Of a DNA stretch of 49,605 nt, positions 14,101 through 23,507 are shown in pieces. Location: the NCBI GenBank assembly GCA_001584585.1, contig LSYV01000088.1, forward strand, positions 59,254-108,858. Reading direction: 5' to 3'. The position numbers and the translations under genes are program-made. A model generated the notes under the pieces. The model was not told where the DNA came from. It worked only from the letters and a program-made list of their open reading frames with translations, and ran no database searches. The first letter of the stretch is position 1; every line of letters begins with the position of its first letter. Source of the DNA: Gonium pectorale (taxonomy: Eukaryota > Chlorophyta > Chlorophyceae > Chlamydomonadales > Volvocaceae).

Positions 14101-17077
14101 TGGTGTCGGGGGGCATGGACGGACAGGTCCGGTGCTGGAGGCTGCGGGAGAGGGCTGTCCCTGCCCCCGCATCCACGCAGGACGGCCGGGCGCGCACCGC
14201 GGCCGCGTCTGCAGCGGTGGCCCTGGCTCTGGAGGAGACGGACGACGGCAGCGGCGGCGGCCTGGACCGCCTCGACCCGGGCAGCGCCGGCCTGCCGCTG
14301 CTGCCGCGCCAGGTGCGGTCGCTGCCTGCGTGGCGGCAGCCGGTGCACGGCGTGGCGGCCAGCGGCAACGGGCTGGTGGTCGCCGCGCTGCGGACCACGT
14401 CCAGCCGCCAGACGGACGCTGCCAAGACGATCATGGTGCACGGCCGGGTGCTGGGCGGCTCCGTGCACCTCCTCACGCCCTTTGGTGGCGGAGCAGACGG
14501 CGGCGCCCGAGCGGCGGCAAGAGCCGGTCTGCCGTCGCCGGCGGAGCTTGCGGCAGGGCTGCTGTTTCAGGCGCCCATGGCGTCGGCGCTGTGGGACCTG
14601 CACGCGCTGACGCTGCGATGGGGCCTGGCGGCGGCGGCCAGCCTGCCGGCCATCCCTGCGGGCGCGTGGACGGCGCTGGGCGAGGCCTCCGCTGCCGATG
14701 ACGCGGCGGCGCTGGAGCAGGTCCAGGGCACGGTGAGGCGAGGGACAAGGGGAGGCATGGACGGGTTGCGGGAAGGGGACTGAAAGTAGGTCGTTGAGCT
14801 GAGGGATTCAGGGTCTGGCGCGTGTCTTGACATCCGCCGTTGACAGGTCGGCCTTGACCACGATCTGGCCCCAACCAACGTCCTCACCCCGCCCTTCCCC
14901 TTCCCATCCCTCGCCGTTCCGTCCTTCCTTGCAGGATGAGGGCGGCAAGGACGATGACGCGGGGGCGGGCGGCAGCGGCAGCGACATTGGGCGGTCGCGG
15001 CTGGCGGCACTGGTGCGGCGGGACGCGGACGAGCGGCGCCGCGTCAAGCTTGTCGCGTAAGGCCGGCTGGCGGAGGGGGGGGCGCCAAGGGGAGTGGCGC
15101 GCATGGACGCAGGCCAAGCGGGTGCAGCTCTCCGTCATGAGGCTGCGATCGTCACTGCGGTCGACCAGTTCATTGCTCTTGCCTGAGTTCTGCGGGCTCC
15201 CAGGCTGTCCTGTGTTGCCGTGATCCCTGTGAAGCCTTGCACGCTGCCCCTTGGGCGATGCAACCGACATGGCGCTCCTTTCATTGCCCTGGCGGCGTTG
15301 ACGCTTGGGCGAAGCGCTTCCCTTGCCTCCCTTCAACTACCCTCCCCCACCCCGCATGCTGCCCTATCTACACTCCCGCAGGCGCCTGGAGGCCCTCACG
15401 GCCGCAGCCGTCGTGGCCCGCAGCCTGGAGCCCTACGCCGCAGTGCTGGAGGCGCAGCACGCAGCCGCGCAGCAGGCCAGCAGCGCATCAGCTGCCGGAG
15501 CAGCCACAGCCCGCACCAAGGGTCTTCTCTCTGTATACGAGAAGGCCCGCGGGCCACTGCGCTGGGCCTGGTGCGGCCTTCGCGCCGCCACGTCGCTGCG
15601 GCGCCTGGCCATCGCCTATGCCGCGTCTCGGGCCGACCCGCCAGGCGACCCGCTGGAGGAGCAGCTGGCGGGGGTAGACGCAGGGGTGCTGGCGGCGCTG
15701 CGGGCGGCGGGCGGCAACGCAGCGGCAGCTTTGGACGCACCAGTGGCTCTGGCGGCGTGCCGGCGGGCGGCGGCGGCCAACGAGTGCGAGCTGCTGCAGG
15801 CACACGTGTGGCACACGCTGTCTGCCGGTATGGAGTACTGCGCCCGCATTGGCAGCGAAGGGGGCGGCACGGCTGGTGGAGGAGATGGCTGGGCATCTGA
15901 CGGAGGAGGCTGCAAGGCGGCTGAAGGAGGAGGCGGCAAGGCAGCGGGCGGCGGAGGCGGCAAGGCGGCTGCCGGACGGGGCGGCAAGGCGGCGGGCAGA
16001 GGAGGCGGCAAGGCGGCGGGCGGAGGCGGTGGCAAGACGGCTGGCGGGTCGGCCCCGCCGCTACATGCGCTGCTGATGGCTGACTGGGTGTCGCTGCACG
16101 CGAGGCAGCCGCAGCCGCCGGGCTTCCGGGCGGCAGAGCTGGTGCCCCTGGCGGAGCGGGTGTACGCAGCAGCAGGTGCGGGGAGAGCGACTGCCTGTGC
16201 CTGTGGGCTGCGATTGGGGCGAGCCAGCTCTCAAACGATACGGTCAACCCACTCCAGCTCCATGGCGTAAGTGGCACCGCCTAACTCCTGCTGCGTCGCA
16301 TGAACCACCACCCGGCCCCTCCCCCCTCGCCCTCCCTCCAGGCGAGGCGGTCCCTCGCGACGCGCCCCCGCCCGCCCGCGAGCGGACCATCTTGTCGGAG
16401 CGGCCCGTGCGGGTGGCGGGCGCTGGCATGTTGGACAGCGCGGGCCTGGCAGAGTGCGTCCTCAATGAGGAGGAAGGCGGAGAAGGAGGTGGCGGGGCCG
16501 GTGCGGCTAGCCTGCTGCTGCCCCGCTGCGGGTCCACGCTGGCGCTGTGCGAGGGGCCGGTGCCGTGGAGCTGCGCGCTGTGCACGCGCAGGTGAGGGGG
16601 GGGGCTGGAAGCGGGCAGCGTAGTAAAGGATGGAAGGCGCGCTGTCCGGGGTGGCGGCAACAGCGTGGCTTGAGGCGGAAGTACGCACGTCGTTTGCTAG
16701 CTGCCCTTGCGCCGGTGCTGCGACCGACATTGCCGTGCGCGCCGTGGTGGGAGGGCGGGCACGGGATGCGTGGAGTTGGGCTCACCGCGTAACTCGATGG
16801 CTTGCAACAGTCCGCGGCGCAGGTACATGCCAGTGCTCCATGCCCTGTGCCATGTTCAGTTGCCCTGCACGGCTTAGCGCCCTTCCACACCCCACGCACC
16901 TGCCCCCCTCCTTGCGCCAGGTACGTTGTGCCCCCCTCTCGGCGATCCCAGCTGCCCATCAGTCCATCGGTGCCCTTCTGCCTGTACTGCGGGATGCGGC
17001 TCAGCCACGGGGGGAGCGGGGAGCAGTTCATTCGCCAACCGTCGCTACCGGCGGCGGACGTGCCGCTCGCAAGTTAA
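2109..17077 (+). CDS. TFIIIC90/GTF3C4-like WD40 protein with Agenet and triplicated-module insertion
   Basis: Probable RNA polymerase III factor TFIIIC subunit (GTF3C4 or plant TFIIIC-delta family). Exons: 2109-2468, 2561-2665, 2910-3671, 3914-4021, 4326-4502, 4752-5172, 5391-5575, 5810-6063, 6416-6589, 6975-7123, 7591-8005, 8309-8488, 8816-8964, 9273-9762, 10115-10342, 10757-10905, 11170-11298, 11638-11718, 11883-12031, 12339-12494, 12707-13235, 13450-14732, 14935-15056, 15382-16175, 16342-16591, 16921-17077. They sum to 7,956 nt (2,651 aa) with every phase agreeing. Residues 1-155 begin the propeller (IDCIKWSQDNLLAVALGQ, TILNPA.LGGPR, VVDVTELLKRAL). It resumes near 1608 (CVSWSP, LAVGNKLGGLGLWRLD, LSDGSIQLW, VVSGGMDGQVRCWRL). 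The C-terminus has a six-Cys putative zinc finger (WSCALC, FCLYCGM), as in the TFIIIC zinc-finger family. Between the propeller halves lie an Agenet region and three repeated modules. Family assignment is from motifs; the insertion is odd for the family. Confidence 0.78.
3636..5172 (+). other. Agenet/Tudor-like region inside the TFIIIC-like protein
   Basis: Exons 3-6 encode a plant-type Agenet: FKKGDPVEV, then EEGLIGGWFSGRIL, then YGLVEYEEL, and after a spacer the signature RPPPP. A second Tudor/Agenet-like stretch follows in exon 6 (GMRLQVQHDGAWWAAQLVG, then a LVVDLVDAKERYEVPLE strand pair). Such domains bind methylated histone tails or other chromatin proteins in plants; binding here is inference. 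The preceding exon is Ala/Gly/Lys-rich with a possible nuclear signal (PPAKRQR). Exon phases connect this region to the propeller half at 2109-2665. Confidence 0.7.
6416..8005 (+). repeat. Triplicated module, copy 1 (exons A1-B1-C1)
   Basis: Exon A1 (6416-6589) begins PPRKSGGARRSKAS and carries DFSSTDPATFHAYDKR and LEKAAPGM. Exon B1 (6975-7123, 149 nt) ends YEQAYGEFMHIY...LPEDA. Exon C1 (7591-8005) opens DKRIAGPAKAR and then becomes Ala-rich with a KRRR cluster. Intron phases are 2, 2, 1 and 2, as in copy 2. I do not recognise the domain. Confidence 0.85.
8309..9762 (+). repeat. Triplicated module, copy 2 (exons A2-B2-C2)
   Basis: A2 (8309-8488) repeats PPRKSAVGGPRRSKAS, DFSGTDPATFHAYDKR and LEKAAPGM almost word for word from copy 1. 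B2 (8816-8964) is again 149 nt and ends YARAYGEFMHLY...LPDGA. C2 (9273-9762) opens AKRINTTAKAKVRG and ends in a long acidic run of Glu and Asp. Boundary phases are identical to copy 1. Copies 1 and 2 are closer to each other than to copy 3. Confidence 0.85.
10115..11298 (+). repeat. Triplicated module, copy 3 (exons A3-B3-C3, diverged)
   Basis: A3 (10115-10342) has lost the DPATFHAYDKR core but keeps the position, phase and ending (MSFEDGKQL...VGPGLVLKR). B3 (10757-10905) is again exactly 149 nt and keeps FVQAYGEFMHAF...LPEKA. C3 (11170-11298) opens AKKLKKDVKAAIRRS. It is the oldest or least constrained copy, recognisable mainly by exon length, intron phase and the AYGEFMH core. Confidence 0.75.
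15894..16050 (+). repeat. Gly/Lys/Ala coding minisatellite in exon 24 of the TFIIIC-like gene
   Basis: Imperfect direct repeats of a roughly 24-30 base GC-rich unit encode repeated GGGGKAA-type blocks (about six). The reading frame is kept across units. It is low-complexity coding sequence, probably a disordered linker. Confidence 0.8.
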
Positions 17078-18188
17078 AACCAGACGAGCAGGAGGGGAGT
17101 TGAAGGGAAATGAAAATGAAACAGGAGTGGAGATGTGGAGGGAAATGGAGGGGATTGTCGCTTTCAGAGCAGTTGTACGGAACCGGTGGCATACAGGCAG
17201 AAGGAAGGGGAGGCAGGCGGTGTTGCCGTTTGCGGCTGCATTGGAGGGATACCTTTGGGACTCCTGCGGCGTTTCTATGGGATTTGTGTGCCTATCCTGA
17301 AGCCTTAATGGGGGCATGACTGCATGCAATGAGCATAATGGACGTGTCCTGCTCCTTTGCCGGGGAAGCAATACTTTCGTTGAGACCCCGATATTGCGGA
17401 CGAAGGGACAGGGCCAGGCCGTTATACGAGCGGGCCAAAGTTTCGCGCCGGTACAGGATGGCATATATTGGACTTGTGGCAAGGCTGGGAAGTATCCCAA
17501 CTTTGGGATTGAGCCCGTTGGAGCAAATCTGGCGATTGACAAGCTGTACACAATTTGCCCTCCCTCGACCATTCATGTTCGGCCGTGCTGTCGCTACCGT
17601 ACATTGCATATCCAAAGTTTCATCCATCTCATCGACTTCAACCTCGCAAGCAATCCATTGCCCCTCACCCGACATTTTGGATTCAGTGGGTTTGGGCATC
17701 GCCGGTTTAGCCGGTCGGTCCCCAAGAGATAACTCATGCTGTCATGCATATCCTTTGGGCCAACGCATGGCAACGCCGGAGTGGGCTCTATCAAGGTCTC
17801 TGCGTGCCTCAAGGACTGAAATAGGTAACAGAGCGCTCGTACCAGGGGACACGTCGCTCAGACGTGACCCAGTGCTGGGGGTGAGGCTACGCAGTCAGAC
17901 AGGCCGGCCCGCCACTTTGGGTCCCTGTCTGATGTCGCTAATCATTATGAGCGCAATTGAGCGCTGAGGTATTGTGGCGTACGTGCCGTGTGGTACGACG
18001 GCGGTACGGGTCCCCATGCAGGTCGTGTTCCTTAGCAGCAGACCTCGTAGACCCCTGTTCAAAAGCATTGAGGTAGCAGTATCAGAATAGAATCCACAAG
18101 CGAGAATTGAAGCAAGACCGCCACGCGAATCGCTTGCGACCGTGGCGCACATAACACTGGCGATAGAAACCACGGCTCTATGCCCACC
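17078..18188. other. Intergenic between the TFIIIC-like gene and the UBAC2-like gene
   Basis: About 1.1 kb of less GC-rich DNA holding the 3' flank of the TFIIIC-like gene and the upstream region of the next gene. I found no TGTAA after the stop at 17077. A minus-strand ORF at 17292-17699 is noted in the findings but is not supported as a gene. Several frames are open across 17300-17970, none with a recognised domain. Confidence 0.55.
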
Positions 18189-20065
18189 ATGACTGGATTC
18201 CGTAGGTCTCAGCTTGCTCGGAACGTGCGAATGTTGCACTCGTCGAGCGACGCGCCCTCGCCTATGCGCAGGACATGCCCCTGTCAGCAAGGGGCTAATA
18301 TTTGCTACTGCTGGAGCGTCGATCCTGACCCAAGCAGCTAGAGCGTCTCGGCGAGCGCAGTTGGTGCCCGGGGTCTTAGCGAAGGCCTTTGTGTTCCGCA
18401 GCCCAGCGGAGCTGCTGTTTGGCGCTATCATCATGTACTACTTCCGGATTCTCGAAAGGTGGGGGTGCGAACAAGGGATGAGGGGCCACGCCGTTACGTC
18501 GCACACGTGTTTTACGGCCCGCCCTGCCGACCCATGTACGGGGTTAAAGTGAGACTTACGGGACCAGCCAACATCGGCAGCGGCGTAACGGTCACGCACT
18601 CCAGGCCCCGCCCCGTGCCTTTAGGCCCTGCGGATAGCTGCACGCCCCTCCAGGCGCATCTGGCACCAGCACTCCGTGGAAACACGCATATTCGGTCACT
18701 GCTTCCCAGGCCACCTGTGTTCTCGCCCTCCCGCCCGCCCGCCCAGGGAGTCCGGATCACGCAAATTTGGCGCCTTCGCCGCTGTCAGCACGGGCCTCGC
18801 GGCGGCGCTGCAATGGGCCGCCACCCACTCGGGCGGCCGGCTGCCCGCCTGCCCCTCCGGGCCCTACGGCTTCATTTTCGCGTGCTTCGTGCAGTACTTT
18901 TTCCAGGTGCCCCCCGCCAGCAAGATGGTGGTGCTGGGATGGCGGCTCAGCGACAAGGTATGTGGACCAGGAGGCCCTCACCATGGAGGAGGTGTCCTAG
19001 GGGGCCGGCAGGGGCGGTGCTGGCAAGCTGACAAGCTGCGAAGATGTGTTGCGCGCCGACATGACTGATTTATCAGCGACCGTAGCCACGGTAGCCGGTG
19101 CTTACGCGAAGGCAGCAAGCAACACGCCCTCACGAGACCGCGCGCCTGCTGCCGTCGTCTCCCCCCTCCCCTTGGGCGCCTCCCTCCTTGTTAGTGATCC
19201 CTTTCCCTCCCTACCTTACAATACCGTTCCCGCCCCCACCCGCACCCCGCCCCCAGGTCTTCCTGTACCTGCTGGGCCTGCAGCTGCTTCTGAGCGGTGG
19301 CACCTCGAGCCTGCTGGCGGGCGGGGCGGGGCTGCTGGCGGGGCTGGCATACCGGTTCAACCTGCTGGGGGTCAAGAAGCTGCGGGTGGGGGCGGGTGGG
19401 GTGGGCAAGAGCCCAGGGGGGGAGTGGAGGAGCGCGGAGGCACGACCTTACGTGGAGCAGGGCGCCAGGATTCGTAGGGGGGTGTCGGTCGTACGAGTGC
19501 TGCAAGTCCTGAGCCCGTTCCTGGAGCCCCGTCCGGTCCGTGCCAACGCCAGGGCCCACTTTCCTCTCCGACCTGCCCCTCCAGCAGTGCGTACGCGGCT
19601 GAGTTGAATGCTTCGCGAGCTGCACCACGCTGATGCGTTTTGTGCATGTAGAATGTACCTAGCCCATCCCACAAACCCTCACTCCGCTCCCCCGCCCCAC
19701 GCCCACAGTTCCCCGGCTTTGTCCACCGCTTCTTGGCTTCAACGCTGGGCACGCTGTTGGGCAGCGACCAGCCCGCGCCCGCGCCCGGGCGGACACCCGG
19801 GGTGGGCCAGCTGGGCGGTGCTGCGCGGAGAGCTGGGGGCAGCGCTGCGGCCGCTGCAGTGGCGCCGGGCGCCGGGCGGCAAGGGCTTGGGGTGATGGGA
19901 GGGGGTACGGGCGCTGCCGCAACCGCGCCACACCTGCCTCCGCCCTCCCGTGAGGCGGTTGAGCAGCTTGTGGCGATGGGCTTTGCAGAGGCCGAGGCGG
20001 CTCGCGCGCTGCAGCTGGCGGGCAACGACGTGCAGGCGGCCATCGGGCTGCTGCTGAGCGCGTGA
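18189..20065 (+). CDS. UBAC2: UBAC2-like rhomboid pseudoprotease with C-terminal UBA domain
   Basis: ER membrane protein of the derlin/rhomboid-like family; UBAC2 relatives act in ER-associated degradation and lipid-droplet or autophagy protein traffic. Exons 18189-18201, 18272-18458, 18747-18957, 19257-19385 and 19709-20065 give 298 aa in frame. The start is a 13-base first exon (CCACCATGAC context) reading MTGF, spliced to RHAPVSKGLIFATAG; this reproduces the plant N-terminus pattern GF-x-x-APV. The family core follows: FGAIIMYYFRILERESGSRK, SGPYGFIFACFVQYFFQVP, WRLSDKVFLYLLGLQLLLSG and YRFNLLGVKKLR, which are hydrophobic membrane segments. After an Ala/Gly-rich linker the UBA domain (about residues 260-298) reads VEQLVAMGFAEAEAARAL. 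The loop after the first membrane segment appears shorter than in land plants. Confidence 0.9.
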
Positions 20066-22093
20066 ACGGCGAAGGGGGGCCATGCGAGAGCGGGATGCGG
20101 GCGTTCAGACCTCAAAGGCTGCAGGCAGTTGCCTGCACAGGGAAGTGCCTGCGTAGGGAGGGGACGGCGAGGAGAGGAGCACTTTCTGTGTAGGGAAGAT
20201 TGGTGGGGCCAGGCAGGGCAGGCAGGGAGGTGGGCGTAGGGAGGACCTGGACAAGCTAGCGGCTTCAGAGGGGAGGGGTGCAGCCGCCATCCGACGCGCT
20301 GGCAAGCTGAGGAGCCGGGAATGGTGTGAGCAGGGCAGTGACAGGTGAGGCGCATCGCGGACGTTGGGCGATTGCGCGACGTTACGCTGGAGGGGATGGC
20401 TGGTATGGAGAGCCGTCGAAGCTCCCTGTGGCGGCATTTTCCCTGCGGGGCTCGGCGAAGGGGATGCAGCCCATAGCCATGAATGGCGGCTGTTGGCTGG
20501 GGCGGGAGGCGGGGACGCTTCAAAGGCATCAGTGCCGACAAGCGGGACCTGACCGTGCTGGCTGACTGGACACTATCCTGCTGTAGCTGTTTCCATCTGC
20601 GCTTCTGCTGTGACGTGCGCGGATGCCCCCGGGCCATTGCATGTGTCAGCTTGAGCTCTACCAAAGTGCTCAGGACCTTCCAGGCAGCCGCTGCGCTTGA
20701 AGGGTTACAGATCGTGCTGGAAAGAGCTGAGACCAGGGTAGCCCTCCAACGTCCGCACAGCAGCCCTGGAAAGTGGCGGCGGCAGCGGCGTTATTGCATT
20801 TTACAAGAGGTCGCGAGACACGCGGGTGCAGCGGACGGTGCTGCACTCGTTACGTCATTAGCTCCACCCACTGCAACCCGGCTGTTGGAGCAACCCGCCC
20901 GCCCCCGCCTTGTGTTAACGCATGGAATCAGTCCCCCCCATTTCCGGTGCCGGGCGGCCTCGCCACAAGCAATGCAGGGGTTGCACAGCGAACAGCCCCC
21001 GCGCCGCGCCGGGCGCCACAGCGTACCGTCCAACCGCCGGCTCGCTCTCGCCCTGCTACTGACTCGTTCACAGCAAGGCCTTGAGATATGTAGGTCTGAA
21101 TATGCGCCCTCGCGGCGCCGGCCCTTGCGGCATGTGCCTTCCCTGCGCTTGTGGCGCACCCGCTCCGCCCCCCATCCCGGCAGAGCACTTGCCTCCACTA
21201 GTTCCGTGTCGCCTCTGCCAGCTCGGCGGACTGCAGCCAGCCGGCCTGGCCCGTACACCCGCAGCAGGCAGCGACAAACCAACCGCCGCGTCCTCGGCTC
21301 ACTCCTCCCTAACGAAACAAGCAGCAGCAGCCGGCCTCAGCAGCGGACGGGCCACGAGGTTGGTCTTACCGCCCTTCCACAAGCAGCCGCGAAGCTGAGG
21401 CTCGGGCCAGCTGCTCCACGTCGCACCCCATGTATCTTAAGACCCTAGCACAACGGTTGCGCAGGCCCCCAAGGGCTACGAGGGCGTCAAGCCCCGACAT
21501 GCATGCACCAGTGAATAAGCCACACGTGGTTACATATACGCGGACAAAACAGTACAGGGGGAAGTTTACACATCGAGAAGAAACACCACACGACAGACAG
21601 AACAGCCAAACAAAAAATGCGCGGCCATAGCAGCAGTCGATTCCAACACGCAGTCCAAGGAAGCGAATTGTGGTCAAAACGCAGCAGGCCATGGGCAGCG
21701 GCCGACCGAGCAGCCAGCCAGCGGGGCACAGCGGGGACGGAGGGCACATGCTCTCCAAACCAACTGACCCAACATGCCGTTCAATCGGGGAGCCAACACC
21801 TGCAACGGGGGAGCGTCAAATGGCTCTGCTCCGTCCCCGCGAGCCACCAGCTGCGTCTTCGGCGAAGGGCTCTCTATCCTGGGGATCTCCCCAAAACGCA
21901 TCAACCCAAGGACCAATGGGTCAGCAGTCAGCCCCGCGCCCACCCAGGACCGGCCCGCGTCAGTCCGTTCTCCGCACACTAGTACCCCCGTCTCTTTCAC
22001 CACTAGTGCAATCTTACGTTCGCAGCCACCAACCGTACCTATCGCCGCCGCCCGACACACCCACGGCATCCATCACGTTCACTGGTCAAGACA
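20066..22093. other. Intergenic: convergent 3' flanks of the UBAC2-like and MAP kinase units
   Basis: No supported gene. Two reverse-strand TGTAA signals (TTACA on the plus strand at 21530-21534 and 21566-21570) mark the likely end of a minus-strand transcript, either the MAP kinase or something hidden in the gap. Sequence near 21430-21650 is lower in GC, as in 3' UTRs here. Open frames at 20483-21448 and across the gap have no domain and are filler composition. Confidence 0.55.
21530..21570 (-). terminator. Candidate polyadenylation signals (TGTAA x2) of a minus-strand transcript
   Basis: Two TGTAA pentamers on the minus strand, 36 bases apart, in AT-richer sequence. TGTAA is the usual poly(A) signal of volvocine algae. 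The only minus-strand coding unit upstream that I can see is the MAP kinase ending at 23508, about 2 kb away across the gap. Confidence 0.5.
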
Positions 22094-22999
22094 NNNNNNN
22101 NNNNNNNNNNNNNNNNNNNNNNNNNNNNNNNNNNNNNNNNNNNNNNNNNNNNNNNNNNNNNNNNNNNNNNNNNNNNNNNNNNNNNNNNNNNNNNNNNNNN
22201 NNNNNNNNNNNNNNNNNNNNNNNNNNNNNNNNNNNNNNNNNNNNNNNNNNNNNNNNNNNNNNNNNNNNNNNNNNNNNNNNNNNNNNNNNNNNNNNNNNNN
22301 NNNNNNNNNNNNNNNNNNNNNNNNNNNNNNNNNNNNNNNNNNNNNNNNNNNNNNNNNNNNNNNNNNNNNNNNNNNNNNNNNNNNNNNNNNNNNNNNNNNN
22401 NNNNNNNNNNNNNNNNNNNNNNNNNNNNNNNNNNNNNNNNNNNNNNNNNNNNNNNNNNNNNNNNNNNNNNNNNNNNNNNNNNNNNNNNNNNNNNNNNNNN
22501 NNNNNNNNNNNNNNNNNNNNNNNNNNNNNNNNNNNNNNNNNNNNNNNNNNNNNNNNNNNNNNNNNNNNNNNNNNNNNNNNNNNNNNNNNNNNNNNNNNNN
22601 NNNNNNNNNNNNNNNNNNNNNNNNNNNNNNNNNNNNNNNNNNNNNNNNNNNNNNNNNNNNNNNNNNNNNNNNNNNNNNNNNNNNNNNNNNNNNNNNNNNN
22701 NNNNNNNNNNNNNNNNNNNNNNNNNNNNNNNNNNNNNNNNNNNNNNNNNNNNNNNNNNNNNNNNNNNNNNNNNNNNNNNNNNNNNNNNNNNNNNNNNNNN
22801 NNNNNNNNNNNNNNNNNNNNNNNNNNNNNNNNNNNNNNNNNNNNNNNNNNNNNNNNNNNNNNNNNNNNNNNNNNNNNNNNNNNNNNNNNNNNNNNNNNNN
22901 NNNNNNNNNNNNNNNNNNNNNNNNNNNNNNNNNNNNNNNNNNNNNNNNNNNNNNNNNNNNNNNNNNNNNNNNNNNNNNNNNNNNNNNNNNNNNNNNNNN
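22094..22999. other. Assembly gap (906 N)
   Basis: A run of 906 undetermined bases. Translated frames that cross it are artefacts. It may hide more 3' sequence of the MAP kinase or an additional small gene. Confidence 1.
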
Positions 23000-23507
23000 G
23001 ACCACGCCATACCGGTGCATCGCTGCGCCGTGTGGCCCGCCTCCGCCCGCCATGCAGACGGCAGGACGGCCCCCGAAGCCACGTGCGTGCCCCCTCCTCC
23101 TCCTCCCCTACGCCCCCTCGCGCCCCGTAAGGCACCGCACCAGGGCATGCCGGGCACTCGCCGCATCCGGGGGCGCGAGGGCGGATCGGCCGACGCAACC
23201 GCATCCAGCCCTATCCCCTTCCAACGCCCAGCCACTCACGCCCCGCGGCCCGCCTCCTCCAGAGACGGTAGCTACACCGCCTCGAGGCTCGCGGAGAAGC
23301 GGAGCGGGGGCCTGCCGCTGTCCGCGTGGCCTCGCGCCCGCCTCCCCCGGGTCGGGCGCCCAACATGGCCCCCGGCCAATGTGAGGAGGCCCTCGAGCCG
23401 CAAGCTAGCTGATTGTGTGCCGCGGTGGTGTGGACAGCTCCCCGAGAGTTCCGCTGCAGCCTCATCCCGGGCTTGCAGCATGGCCCGCCCGCCCAGCACT
23501 CGTCCTT
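23000..23507. other. Downstream of the MAP kinase stop, next to the gap
   Basis: Very GC-rich, with every frame open in places. It is either MAP kinase 3' UTR or contains a further exon if the donor at 23519 is used. No acceptor with a convincing downstream coding match was found. Confidence 0.4.

Noticed and set aside
20483..21448. 321-codon plus-strand ORF
   Set aside because: No recognised domain, mixed composition, lies in the convergent 3' flanks of two genes.
21670..23384. Long ORFs spanning the N run
   Set aside because: Most of their length is undetermined sequence, so being open means nothing.
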